Below, piece by piece: positions 1-9,800 of a DNA stretch of 64,000 nt; the first letter of the stretch is position 1; each line of letters opens with the position of its first letter. Position numbers and translations under genes: made by a program. The stretch is from Gymnothorax reevesii (Eukaryota; Chordata; Actinopteri; Anguilliformes; Muraenidae). The DNA lies in NCBI GenBank assembly GCA_029721435.1, contig CM056573.1, forward strand, positions 99,873,447 to 99,937,446, in the 5' to 3' direction. The notes under the pieces were generated by a model. It was not told the DNA's origin. It was given only the letters and a program-made list of their open reading frames with translations, and did not search any database.

Positions 1-567
1 CCTTCACCCTTGAGACGGTTGGACTGTTGCTTACTTTTTAAACCAGTTGTCCTAATGCATTCATTATCAGAGAAATTTGGCTGGCTGTCTGTTAGGGCAA
101 ACTACAATATTGACTTAAGTGTGTTTGAATTTTATGGCTAACACTCATGTTTTTGCATCGAGTTTTAATAATCACAATGTTTAAGCAATGTGAAAATTCA
201 CTTTTCTTCATCATATGGATTTCGTCCAACATGCTCGTTCAGTTTTTAATGTTATCGGCTGTTTGTAATTTACGAGTCACATCTTGCCCTCCATCTGAAA
301 TTTGCATCATCAGAGCCATGATTGCAAACACGCTATGCATACAAAAATACAAAACCAATATGGACATCATTAAAATTTGAAAAACAGCAGTTAGGAAAGA
401 GGAAATAATGTGGTTTAGTTCTACATGTTAGAAGATGACAATACAATTTAGGCATAATGACATAAGCTTGTTGACTCAATTTCAGGTCCATACCAATATA
501 AATTGATAAATTCGTAATTGATAACTCATACAGTGCATGTGGGCTGTACCCAACTCAGATGTTTGTC
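1..567. other. Unassigned AT-rich sequence
   Basis: No coding region, RNA gene or repeat family is recognisable here. The short open frames have no family resemblance and look like chance. The stretch ends at the 5-bp target duplication of the first solo LTR. Confidence 0.5.
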
Positions 568-572
568 AGTTG

Positions 573-1721
573 TGTTGTGATTCTGCTTTTCTGTCTGTTC
601 CATGCCTTGTCCCATGTTTCTGCCCCATGCCATGCTTAAGTTTTGTGCCTGGCCATGTGCCATGTTTTGATTGACCCGCGTATTCCTTGACCACTGCTTA
701 TGTCTGACCATTCTTTGATCTTCTATTGTTTTTTGCTAATTTTAGATTTCCTTGTTTTATTATTTTTCATGTTCAGATTTATTCCTAGTTCCTTGCCACG
801 TTTCCTAGTCTTTGCCATGTTTCATAGTTCCCATGCCATGTTTTATTTCTATGCTTTGGACTTTGTCTCCCCAGTCTTGTCAGGTGTGTATCTTTGCTCA
901 CGGTCCCTCGTCTTGCGTGCCACTCATTCGGGTGATTTATTGGTTTCTGGGTTTCAACCTTCTTTCATTATCTCGTGTTCTTTCTTCCTCTCTCTTTTAC
1001 TATCTTACTAACGCATACTAACAGTTTATTGTTTTCGCTAATATCTAACCCACACTAACCCTGTATATTTTTACTAACTTAGTCTAGTCTCTGCCTCCTT
1101 GCCTTTACCTAATTATCTCTGCTGCTATTTTCCGTGGATCTCCACATTTACTTTGTGCTTTCCTTTCTTGAAAATATGCACTTTTAGTACTCCGTGACTG
1201 GAGCTGTTTGTCTGTCCATAGGTTTGTCTTGTAAACCCTGTCTGCGTTTTGGCTACGGCCTAATTCATGTTATTAGTTTATTCCTCATGTGTCAATCACT
1301 GATTGTGGTTCCATTGATTGCACCTGCCTTCCCTGATCATGTGTTCACCCGGATATGTATTTAAGAGGTCTGTTTGTTTCACTTCCTTCGTCAGATTGTT
1401 ATCTTTCTTGTTTCCTGTGTCACGCTTTTCTCGCCTTGATTCATTGTGATTTATCTCTCTGACTGGACCGTCCCAGACTTCGGTTTTGCTGATTCCCTAT
1501 ACTGTACCGTATTCTTGTTTTTTCGACCTCTTTTTGTCCGTCAACGGTTTTGTGATTGGTGCCCTGTGTATGACTCTGGATTACGCCCATTGGAATTTGA
1601 TTTTGGATTGCGGACATTGTACTGTTGCCAGCTCTGTTGGGGGGTTTCCCCTGTCAGGAATAAAGCCTCCTTTTTGTATTTTACTGGTTGTGGCCATTGG
1701 TTCATTTCATAAAACCCAACA
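573..1721 (+). mobile_element. Solo LTR, copy 1 (1149 bp)
   Basis: The copy starts TGTTGTGATT and ends CCCAACA, giving the TG...CA ends of an LTR. It is flanked by a perfect 5-bp duplication AGTTG at 568-572 and 1722-1726. It aligns along its whole length, with divergence and indels, to the copies at 3798-5052 and 41582-42813 (reverse). A TATA-like ATTTAAG lies near 1359 and a poly(A) signal AATAAA at 1659-1664, about 60 bp before the end, as expected for a U3-R-U5 layout. There is no internal retroelement DNA next to it, so this is a product of LTR-LTR recombination. A 5-bp duplication fits Gypsy, BEL or ERV types; the superfamily cannot be chosen from the LTR alone. Open frames inside it are not shared between copies and are taken as chance. 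Confidence 0.88.
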
Positions 1722-1726
1722 AGTTG

Positions 1727-2273
1727 AATGGATTTGGATGTTGAATTGGAAGATTACACTTCCATGATTCGATCATTTTACTTATTTTTTCAGTTCAGCA
1801 GCACACAGTTCTCTATGACAAAGAGTTTTTATAGTTGGAAAGGATCAAAGATTCTCTATTTTGGTAATATGTGGGATGGTGTGATGAAAAAGAGAAATGA
1901 CGAGTGTGTCTCTGCCTGTGTGCGTATGGTCAACAGAACCTCAAACAAAATTAAAATGAACAACTGCCAAGAGAGTGACAAAATACATTTATTGCTGTGG
2001 GTACAAAGGAACTGTGTAATTCTTTTTCTCATAATTGCATTTATTGTTCCAATTAGATCGCAATGGCTGGTTAGGGCGGAATTTCAGATGCCGCAGCAGG
2101 CGAAGCTGCATCAAGCGGAGAGCCGATGCAGCTGAAAGTGATTGAGCTAAATAAGAGCGGTAACAAGCTCGCGTTTCTGAATAAACGAAAGACTTAAGTG
2201 CCAGAAGCGAAGCGAGCAACCAGATAGAAAAAGAAATCTCAATAAGAGAGAGAGAACTAAACAAGGCACCTAA
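1727..2273. other. Unassigned sequence between LTR and THAP element
   Basis: No recognisable gene. The part from about 2050 to 2270 is more GC-rich than its surroundings and could be a further mobile-element fragment, but I found no second copy of it in the window. Confidence 0.35.
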
Positions 2274-2410
2274 CAATTGATGGTATTTGATCCGCGTCAT
2301 CAACGTTCGATGCGGCCATATTGTTGACATCACCACAAATATTCCTGACTAGACTCTATCGGGAGGCTTCAACTTCACATTCTTTAGCGATCGTATCTGG
2401 TTGGTCCAAC

Positions 2411-2622
2411 ATGGTTTGCTGTGTGGTTCACGGCTGTTCTAATAACAGCAACAAAAAAAAAAATGGCGTTAGATTTTTTTGCAATACCCACTGAGAGGAA
2501 AAGAGAGGGGAGAGAGGCAGAGGAGTTGAGCCAGCGGAAGAGAGACCTGTGGCTAGCTATAATCAATAGGAGAGACTTCAGGCTACTCCTTACAGCAAAG
2601 ACTGTTCCGATCATTTTACCTC
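2411..2622 (+). pseudogene. THAP-domain first exon of transposase, frameshifted
   Basis: From the ATG at 2411 the frame reads M-V-C-C-V-V-H-G-C-S-N-N, the start of a C2CH zinc-coordinating THAP domain (M-V-x-C-x(3-4)-G-C-S-N). An A run and a T run follow; at the seven-T run (2475-2481) the frame breaks, and the match continues in the +1 frame as F-A-I-P-T-E and then R-D-L-W-L-A-I-I-N-R-R-D-F, the usual W-x(2)-A-I-x-R segment of THAP domains. A possible splice donor (CAG/GTAACT) lies near 2622. The C-x2-H half of the finger would be on a later exon, which is missing. THAP domains bind DNA and serve as the terminus-recognition part of several transposases. The exon cannot encode an intact domain as it stands. 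Confidence 0.7.
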
Positions 2623-2857
2623 AGGTAACTTTGGAGTTAGATAAGCCGCTTTCCCCAGTAAAGTGTGTGCATAGCATTTAATCACTGGTAGATAACAGTG
2701 AATTTTGGTTGATTTGATAAAAGATGCTGGGTGCTGGCTACCGGCGCCTGACATCGTTCTGGTAGGAGGCGACATAAGGACAGCTGAAATGACAGTCGAT
2801 ATTATTGACTTACGAGATTCACGGTGAGCTACTGTTGAATGGAGTTAATGGCTGCAT

Positions 2858-3126
2858 CCAAAAGCGCCCAAATTAAATCCTCGTTGTGTAGCTACACTGG
2901 CAAAACGTCAGTTTTAGCGTCAGCATTAAGATTTTGTATTTGTGTCTTCAGACGCCATAAAATGCCCGGTTAGCACTCTCTTATTGTACAACAGAAATAG
3001 CCAGTTAAGAAGCCATAAAATGCCCGGTTAAGACACAGAAATACAAAATATGAATGCGGACACAAAAACCGACGGTTTAGACCAAACGCAAGTTTACTGA
3101 ACGAGGATTTAATTCAGGCGCTTTGG
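2858..3126. mobile_element. Nested palindromic MITE
   Basis: The left end reads AGCGCCCAAATTAAATCCTC and the right end is its inverted counterpart with two changes. The complementarity goes on inward through TTTTGTATTT...GTGTCTT and its inverse, so most of the 260 bp folds on itself. It lies between the two exons of the THAP/YqaJ element and therefore inserted after, or together with, the loss of that element's interior. No coding capacity; the target duplication is unclear. Confidence 0.6.
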
Positions 3127-3148
3127 GAGGCGACCAATGTTAGCTTAG

Positions 3149-3409
3149 TTATATGAAATAGTTACACGACTCCATGGATTTGTACGCCTTCAGCTCCTGC
3201 GCCGTGTAGGCGTACACTGTGTGGATTAAATAGTGGCAAATATCAGGGTAATCCACTGCTGGCAGCAAAGATATATCTCGGCTAAATGCTGCTGAGTCCA
3301 ATTTATATGGATCGACGCCAGTCAAACAAGTTTTCTCGTCGTAACGCGATGAGTATGCCATGACGGCTCGTTTAACACAATTGAAATCTTCGCTCTGCTC
3401 CTCAGCCAT
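3149..3409 (-). pseudogene. N-terminal exon of YqaJ/SWIM-type transposon protein, truncated
   Basis: The frame of 86 codons starts at an ATG five bases inside the right inverted repeat (M-A-E-E-Q). Near its end it carries Y-P-D-I-C-H-Y-L followed by E-L-K-A-Y-K-S-M-E-S-C-N-Y-F. The pattern L-K-A-Y-K-S-L-E-A-Y-N-x-F is, as I recall it, conserved upstream of the SWIM zinc finger and YqaJ-type nuclease domain of many fish proteins derived from ISL2EU-type transposons. The downstream SWIM and nuclease parts are absent, so the product would have no catalytic domain. The motif is read directly; the family name rests on recall, not on a search. Confidence 0.55.
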
Positions 3410-3466
3410 ATCTTAACAATATGGCCGCATCGAACGTTGATGACGCGGATCGAATACCATCAATTG

Positions 3467-3792
3467 TGGCAAATAACCTCAAGAAGCTAAGCTTCCCAGA
3501 AACAAAGAATATATATATGTAGGCGAATCCCTGACTAGAAGTATATCGAGCCGAAGTGAGCAAAGTCATACCAAACACTCCAGCAAAGGAGGCGTGGCGA
3601 CATCCAGCTTAAATACTCCTGGGCGGTCCTTCCCGGAGTCTAATCAGCCAGCTGGGTAAAAAATCCGATGTGGAAAGAAAACAATGTCGTCAGGGATGAG
3701 AGTAACTAAGAAAGCAAAAAGCACAAAGCAAACCATGACATAGATGTCATTATAAAGTCTTCGAGTTTGAAAATTTTTGATTGAGGTACCTT
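3467..3792. other. Unassigned sequence before second LTR
   Basis: No gene or known repeat recognised. It contains a short AT dinucleotide run near 3511. Confidence 0.4.
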
Positions 3793-3797
3793 GAAAG

Positions 3798-5052
3798 TGT
3801 TGTGATTCTGCTATTTGCTCATGTTCTGTTCCGCATTGATCATGTTCATGCCTTGCGTATTCTCACTGACCTGTGTTTCTGAATTATTGCTCTTGTCTGA
3901 CTATTCTTTGTATCATGTATTGTGTATGGGTTACTTTGATTTGTCATGTTTTATCTTCGATTACTTTTCCATGTTTTACATTTTGCCATATCACATTCCG
4001 GTTCATGTTTTCCATTTTGCTTTACACTTTGTCTCCCCCGTCTGGTCTCATGTCTTGTCATTGCATTCTGCCCCAGTCTTGTGTTTCACTCTTTGGGTGA
4101 TTTATTGGATTTTGGTTTCCAATCTTCCTTCCGATCTCGTTTACTCTTCTATTTACTAACAATACTAACAGTTTATTATTTTCCCCTAAGATTACTAACA
4201 ACAACTAACCTTGTATATAATACTAACTTACTAACGAGCACCAAGGATTTGTATAGTTGCACTAACTAATTGATTAAGTAGCTTTCAGCACTCGCCCTGT
4301 TCTTGTCTCCGCCTCTTTGCTCTCCCTGATTACCTTTGCTGCATTTTCCGTGAAAGCTCACACCTGATCACGCTGTCCTGTTTCTCATTAATTTATGCAC
4401 GTTAGAAACTCCGTGACTGGAGCCGTATGTTTATAGAAATGTCTCGTGTTCCCTGTCTGCGTTTTGGCTTCGACCAATTTTATGTGATTAGGCTTTTCCT
4501 CATGTGCCTTCCCCTTGTAATCATTCTGACTTTCTGCACCTGTGATTCTCCCCATGTGATCTTCCCAGAAGTGTATATTAGGTGTCTTTTCACAGACACT
4601 CTCCGTCAGATCGTTTTCCCTCAGTCTCCTTGTGCTACGTTTCATTTCACCTCGATAACTCAGTGTTTATCTTTCTGACTGGACCGCCCGACTTTCGATT
4701 TTTGCCTTTGTGATTTTTGGATTATTGTTGCATCTGTGTATTTTGACCTTTTTCTGCCTGACCACGAGTTCTTTGTTTGCTGCACTGGTTACGATTCGGA
4801 TTACGCCCATTGGATTCTGGTTTTGCTCCTTTGACATTCCTGTACCTGTGAACAGACCCATTTCTGTCCAACTACGTTTGTGATTGCTGCCCTGGTTTTT
4901 GATTCTATTTTTGCCCAACTGGATTTAGATTTTTGGAGTGTGGACTTTGTACTTTTGCCTCCTGCCCTGCGGGGGTCCTCCCCCTTCATTAATAAAGCTA
5001 GTTCTACTGCATTGCCTGGTTCTCGCGACTGGCTCCTGATCGCACCATTACA
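3798..5052 (+). mobile_element. Solo LTR, copy 2 (1255 bp)
   Basis: It starts TGTTGTGATT and ends CACCATTACA, with a perfect 5-bp duplication GAAAG at 3793-3797 and 5053-5057. It is collinear with copy 1, including the block around 'ATTACGCCCATTGGATT' (near 4800) and the AATAAA signal at 4991-4996. A TATA-like TGTATATTA lies near 4572. No flanking internal retroelement sequence. The insertion lies about 330 bp beyond the THAP/YqaJ element, in the same orientation as copy 1. Confidence 0.9.
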
Positions 5053-5584
5053 GAAAGTCCTTAGAAGTAGTTGAATTTTACTCTTAGAAAACTGCATGAA
5101 CACTGTCCATAGTACTAGTATTCTGGACATCCAAAAAAATGTAATCAAGAAACACGCCAATGTTTTGTGACAAAAATTAAAGGGGACCTAATATGCTGAT
5201 CCTTCTTTTAATACATATTAGTAATGTTATAATATTGGGTTTCCATGCTCAAAAGTTTCTAAACATAAGATATAGGGATTTTACCATCATCCAAGAATGT
5301 GATTTTGTGAGCGTGATTTCCTCTCTGAACAGCTCCTCACGAGATCTGGGCAAAACCTGACGTCAGGTTGTGTCATCCAATTAGTACAGACCTAGCCAGA
5401 GCCAACCACTGCGCTGGACCTTCCCACACCGGAAACTATTGTAGCAGGCACTAACAACGGCAGATCATACTATGCCTTAGTAGTGTCTACACTTTTGGAA
5501 ATACAAAAGAAGAACCGCAGATCATTTGAGGTGCAATTTTGTCAGTATCTCTTCCAAAGCTACTTGTCTGATGATGCCACCAGA

Positions 5585-5770
5585 AATTAGTGGTTAGCTT
5601 TTTTGTTAGCTGGCAGCAAACAGCCACGGCTAAAGGGAACGTCAGCTATTTGTGCTCAGCATTTTATCAAAGACAGCTTTGTCAATAAAGGATAATTTCA
5701 CACAGGATAAGCGTTTCAGCTGCTTCTCAAACCTGAAGCAGTTGCATCGATTAAGCGCTTGGAGCCACAA
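5585..5770 (+). pseudogene. THAP-domain exon remnant of Kolobok-like transposase
   Basis: One frame reads W-L-A-F-L-L-A-G-S-K-Q, then S-A-I-C-A-Q-H-F-I-K-D-S-F, and then L-K-P-E-A-V-A-S-I-K-R. This is the second half of a THAP domain: the conserved Trp, the C-x2-H zinc ligands (Cys codon at 5651, His codon at 5660) and the F-x-x-D-x-F segment. In-frame stops occur just before the Trp and twice after the C-x2-H pair, so the exon is dead. A consensus splice donor (ACT/GTAAGT) follows at about 5770. No other part of a Kolobok transposase, such as its catalytic core, is recognisable downstream. Confidence 0.68.
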
Positions 5771-6179
5771 ACTGTAAGTAACCATATAACAGCAAATAAT
5801 GTAAGTGAAGCTAACTTGTTACGGGTGGCTAGCAGGACCGCTAGCGATAGTTAGCACTAACAACTGGCCTCAAATGCAGGCTTTGTAAAATATCTGAAGA
5901 TAAACCCTGTATCGGTCACGACTGTCCGTGTCTCACAGACACGGAAGCTGTAAGTTGTTTTTACTGCATAAGCCAACCTGACATGATAGCCAGTTGATGG
6001 TGGCTGTAGCACAACAGCTAACGTAGCCAAGTTACTGTTGTTAATGTGTGTGTCCTAAATATGCAAGGGTGATATAGGGGGAAATTTTACAGAAGGTGTG
6101 TGAACATAAACCTCATTTGAAGCTAACTTTTAATACTTGTTTGTAATTTGGATGTTTAGTACAACTGTTCACTGTCACA

Positions 6180-6640
6180 GAACTTGCTGTCTGTAAAACC
6201 TGTATTCCAAGGGTTTGTCTCTGTGGTTATGACCGCTCGGTTACCAGCCACTGCATGATAGTTTGCGTGTCGTGCTAATTAAAAATTCTCCTTGTTAACT
6301 TATATGCAGTAATTCTGATCGGGATGCTTGTGTTACTTCGGTGAGCATCAATGTGGCAGTTTCATCATAACGTTGCCCGATTGTAGCCACTACAGTTAGT
6401 GATCGCCTCACTTATCCATGACCGGGATCAGCCTGATACTTTGCAAATGTCTGAGCAAGCTCCCTGGTGCTACCATGAAAGTAATGCGAAACGCAGAAGC
6501 TCTACCGGTTTACTAATGATTTCTCTACACTACCTTGACATAATTTCATCCCCCTTTAGAAATTGTTGTGGCTAATAAAAAGCTGAAAAAAGCAGAGATT
6601 AAATAGGTAATTTTTTCCTGCAGAAGTGATCAATTCGGTA
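6180..6640 (+). repeat. Divergent partial copy of the 471-bp tandem unit
   Basis: The sequence matches the units at 7106-8520 (for example 'TTTCATCATAACGTTGCCC' at 6360 and again at 7224 and 7695) but lacks about 110 bp of the unit middle. The downstream part to about 6790 is repeated at about 8460-8710, so this and the 3' end of the array form a larger duplicated block. Confidence 0.7.
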
Positions 6641-6744
6641 GTACTACATAAGCAACTTGTCCAAGCTAACGGAACTTAAGGTCTGCAAAACCTGTAATAT
6701 ATTCATAACATAACTGAGCTGTCTCTAGCTGTCGCATACTATCC

Positions 6745-7012
6745 ATAAAGCTGCTTTCACATCAGACACGAAACAAATTTTTTGCAGGACAGATTAACCT
6801 TCATTCAAAGTCAATGCAAAGACGCGAATATACAGTATGGGCACGTCAAGCCGCTTTCACACCGGACGCAAAACAAATTTTTTGCGCGACAGATTAGCTA
6901 CATTCAAAGTCAATGCAAAGACGCAAATACAGGCGTTATGGGTGCATTAAGCAGCTTTCACACCGGACGCAAAATGAATTTTTCGCGGGAGAGATTACAT
7001 TCAAAGTCATGA
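6745..7012 (+). repeat. Short tandem array of a ~100-bp MITE-like unit
   Basis: About three copies of a unit beginning GCTTTCACACCGGACGCAAA and containing ACATTCAAAGTCAATGCAAA start near 6748, 6850 and 6950. The same unit occurs at 8680-8909 and, as a reverse fragment, near 15840-15895. Small open frames across it are by-products of the repeat. Confidence 0.7.
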
Positions 7013-7019
7013 CCGCTTA

Positions 7020-7105
7020 TTATATATAGTATTGGGCTCCGTCCGTCCGTATGGACACATAAAATTGAGGCGGAGGGGGATATTGCCATATTAGTGGCAG
7101 ACACT
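7020..7105 (+). repeat. Dispersed repeat fragment (shared with 19795-19890)
   Basis: The segment around 'TATGGACACATAAAATTGAG' is also found, with changes, at 19797-19890, where it is joined to a short stem of its own. It looks like a piece of a dispersed non-autonomous element. Confidence 0.5.
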
Positions 7106-8520
7106 TGTCAGCTACTGCATGTTAGTTTGCGTGCTCTGCTAATTAAAAATGCTTCTGGTTAACTTATATGCAGCAATTATGATCAGTATGCTTGTGTTAC
7201 TTCGGTAAGCATCAATGTGGCAGTTTCATCATAACGTTGCCCGATTGTAGCCACTACAGTTGAAGCTAAACAGAGAGGTGCTGTATGTGTCTGCCGAGTT
7301 GGGCTGCAGTTAGACCAGACGTAGATTTTGCAGAGCTTGGGCTGCGCTTTTGGGTGCTTATGAAGCGATTGCGTCACTTATCCATGACCGGGGTCAGCCT
7401 GATACATCTCCAATGTCTGGGCAAGCTCTCTGATACTACCGGTGAAAGCAACAGGGAAGCGCACAGGCTATAACGTGTCCGGTATAACAAACGATTTCTC
7501 AGCATTGTCATCGAACTTGCTGTCTGTAAAACCTGTATTGCAACGGTTAGTCTCTGTGGTTGTTATGACCGCTCGGTTACCAGCTACTGCATTTAGTTCG
7601 CATGCCGTGCTAATTAAAAATGCTTTTGGTTAACTTATATGCATCAATTATGATCGGAATGTTTGTGTTACTTCAGTTAGCATCAATGTGGCAGTTTCAT
7701 CATAACGTTGCCCGATTGTAGCCACTACAGTTGAAGCTAAACAGAGAGGTGCTGTATGTGTCTGCCGAGTGGGGCTGCTGTTAGACCAGACATAGATTTT
7801 TCAGAGCTTGGGCTGCGTTTTTGGGTGCTTCTGAAGCGATTGTGTTACTTATCCATGACCGGGGTCAGCCAGATACATCTCCAATGTCTGGGCAAGCTCT
7901 CTGATACTACCGGTGAAAGCAACAGGGAAGCGCACAGGCAATAACGTGTCCGGTATAACAAACGATTTCTCTGTATTGTCATCGAACTTGCTGTCTGTAA
8001 AACCTGTATTGCAAGGGTTGGTCTCTGTGGTTGTTATGACCGCTCAGTTACCAGCTACTGCATTTAGTTCGCATGCCGTGCTAATTAAAAATGCTCCTGG
8101 TTAACTTATATGCAATAATTCTGATCGGTTTGCTTGTGTTACTTCTGTAAGCATCAATGTGGCAGTTTCACCATAACGTTGCCTTATTGTAGCTACTACA
8201 GTTGAAGCTAAATGGAGAGGTGCTGTATGTGTCTGCAAAGTTGGGCTGAAAAGGCTGCAGTTAAACCAGACCTAAGTTTTGCAGAGCTTGGGATATGTGT
8301 TTGGGTTTGTTTATGGCTGCTTATGATCGCTTCACTTATCCATGATCGGGATCAGCCGAATACTTCACAACTATCTGGGCTTGCTCTCTGATGCTACCTT
8401 TGAAAGCAATGCGTAACGCAGAAGCTCTACCGAGTCTGGTACAACAAACAATTTCTCTGCACTACCTTGACATAATTTCATCCCCCTTTAGAAATTGTTG
8501 TGGCTAATAAAAAGCCGAAA
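7106..8520 (+). repeat. 471-bp tandem repeat, about three units
   Basis: Anchor words recur exactly 471 bp apart: 'TTTCATCATAACGTTGCCC' at 7224 and 7695 (one base changed at 8166), and 'TGCCGTGCTAATTAAAAATG' near 7599 and 8070. The first two units are very similar; the third diverges after about 8230. Each of the first two contains a 62-codon frame starting M-C-L-P-S, but the two frames differ at several residues, end inside the repeat and resemble no family I know, so I do not call them genes. Confidence 0.85.
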
Positions 8521-8780
8521 AAGGCAGAGATTAAATAGAAAATTCTTTCCTGTACAAGTGATCGATTCGCTGGCTCCACATGAGCAAGTTTATCCATGCT
8601 AATGGAACTTGTGGTCTGTAAAACCTGTGTTATGTTTATAACATTACCAGAGTGCTCTCTAGCTGTTGCGTACTATCCAAGCAGCTTTCACAGTGGACGC
8701 GAAACTAATTTTCCGCGTGACTGATTACATTCAAAGTCAACGCAAGGATGCGAATAAACGTGTTATGGGCACATCAAGGT

Positions 8781-8909
8781 GCTTTCCCACCGGACGCAAA
8801 ACAAATATTTCGCACGACAGATTACATTCAAAGTCAATGCAAAGACAATGCATTGACTTTGAATGTAATCTGTCGTGCGAAATATTTGTTTTGCGTCCGG
8901 TGGGAAAGC
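8781..8909. repeat. Perfect palindrome: two 60-bp arms, 9-bp spacer
   Basis: The left arm 8781-8840 and right arm 8850-8909 are exact reverse complements over all 60 bases. The arm is a copy of the MITE-like unit found nearby. Related copies at 6750-7010 and 8680-8780 differ from one another by many bases, so exact identity between the arms means they arose or were homogenised recently. Transcribed RNA would fold into a long hairpin. Confidence 0.95.
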
Positions 8910-8919
8910 GGCCTATCAC

Positions 8920-9217
8920 GCCCATTTTCAATTAGCAAACGCTGGTCATTCCGACGTAATAAGTAAACCATTACCACAGGCAATTTCCGAAAAGGCCATT
9001 TAGCCTGGACCTCTCGCCCCTTCGTCATATACCAGCGCAGAAGCTGTTCGTTACTCCACGCTAACGACACACCACAGTTAAGCACACAAACTAGCAGGTG
9101 CTTATAATACACACTGAAGCAGTCCATAAGCTGTTGGTCCACTTTTTGCTGCTCCTCCGTGTCCATGTTTCCTTTTAAACTCAGACCCACCATATTTCTA
9201 CGGTCTCCGGTGTACAC
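8920..9217 (-). other. Unrecognised open frame inside the Kolobok-like element
   Basis: A minus-strand frame opens at an ATG at 9217, with a second ATG (M-D-T-E-E-Q-Q) at about 9166, and stays open to the palindrome, where it runs into repeat sequence. The middle (L-M-D-C-F-S-V-Y-Y-K-H) has a protein-like composition but I do not recognise it. It could be an exon of a second element gene or chance. Confidence 0.3.
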
Positions 9218-9800
9218 TTGGGTATGTCAACCCGTTCTACAAATGTCTGCATGTGGTGGATTTTAGCCTTCCCTCAATTCTAGCTACAGAGTAGAAACAC
9301 CGGTGTACTCACCATAGTAGCTGCAGGTAGACAGCAAATTCGAGCTTGAGCTGCCACACTTTCACACTCCGACCTCCACTTTTGCCATTGCATTTATTAG
9401 AACAAGTTCATTTCATTAGATCTATACACATGTACTGCGTTTGATCGTGGAATTTGCCAGTCGATTCCCTCTCAGATGGCAGACGCGTCTCAGTTTCTCT
9501 CTGGGGAGGCAGACCCGGAAAACTGTGTTCTGCTGCCTCGTCCTGCCTAGATCCACCTTCCACAGAGCTGGCCAGTCAGAAGAAAGTGGGCAAACGGGGA
9601 GTGGGGGGCCATAGGGGAAGAGCCACCCCAACCAGGCATTTCAGGCAGAGACGACAATGAACTACAAATGGGTTTTTTTGAGAATGGCAGCATGACCTAA
9701 ATAAGGACCCTGTTTTGGACTTTGAACGATCAGGAGTACTTTAGGGGAGTCCAAGATCAAAATATAACCTTGGAAATATAGCAAAATAGGTCCCCTTTAA

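Larger units (their letters stand above)
2274..3466. mobile_element. Internally deleted THAP/YqaJ-type DNA transposon (ISL2EU/IS4EU-like)
   Basis: Two inverted repeats of 52 bp (2274-2325 and 3415-3466) match at 51 of 52 positions. Just inside the left repeat is a THAP-like exon on the + strand, and just inside the right repeat a second exon on the - strand, so two genes point towards each other. The right exon resembles the N-terminal part of fish proteins that carry SWIM/YqaJ-nuclease domains. Two convergent genes, one with THAP and one with a YqaJ nuclease, is the plan I associate with ISL2EU/IS4EU elements related to PIF/Harbinger. Everything between the first exons is lost, and a palindromic MITE sits in the gap. 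I could not define a target duplication, so the true ends may lie a few bases outside the repeats. Confidence 0.65.
5181..9796. mobile_element. Kolobok-like DNA transposon with TTAA target duplication
   Basis: The left end reads TTAA|AGGGGACCTA and the right end TAGGTCCCCT|TTAA, giving a 10-bp perfect terminal inverted repeat with weaker matching further in, and TTAA on both outer sides (5177-5180, 9797-9800). Kolobok and piggyBac elements both use TTAA; a THAP remnant about 0.4 kb inside the left end favours Kolobok. The 4.6 kb contains no intact transposase. The interior is dominated by a 471-bp tandem repeat, short MITE-like repeats and a perfect palindrome, so much of it is secondary growth. 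Confidence 0.72.

Noticed and set aside
700..1011. A hydrophobic 103-codon frame that looks like a membrane protein
   Set aside because: It lies inside the first solo LTR. The T-rich composition gives Leu/Phe-rich translation, and the frame is not conserved in the second copy (3815-4159 differs).
8666..8935. Overlapping frames on both strands around 8.8 kb that seemed to encode related peptides
   Set aside because: The two strands encode the same words because the sequence is a perfect palindrome.
5181..9796. piggyBac as the superfamily for the TTAA element
   Set aside because: TTAA fits, but the ends start AGGGGACC rather than the usual CCC/CCY, and the THAP remnant points to Kolobok.
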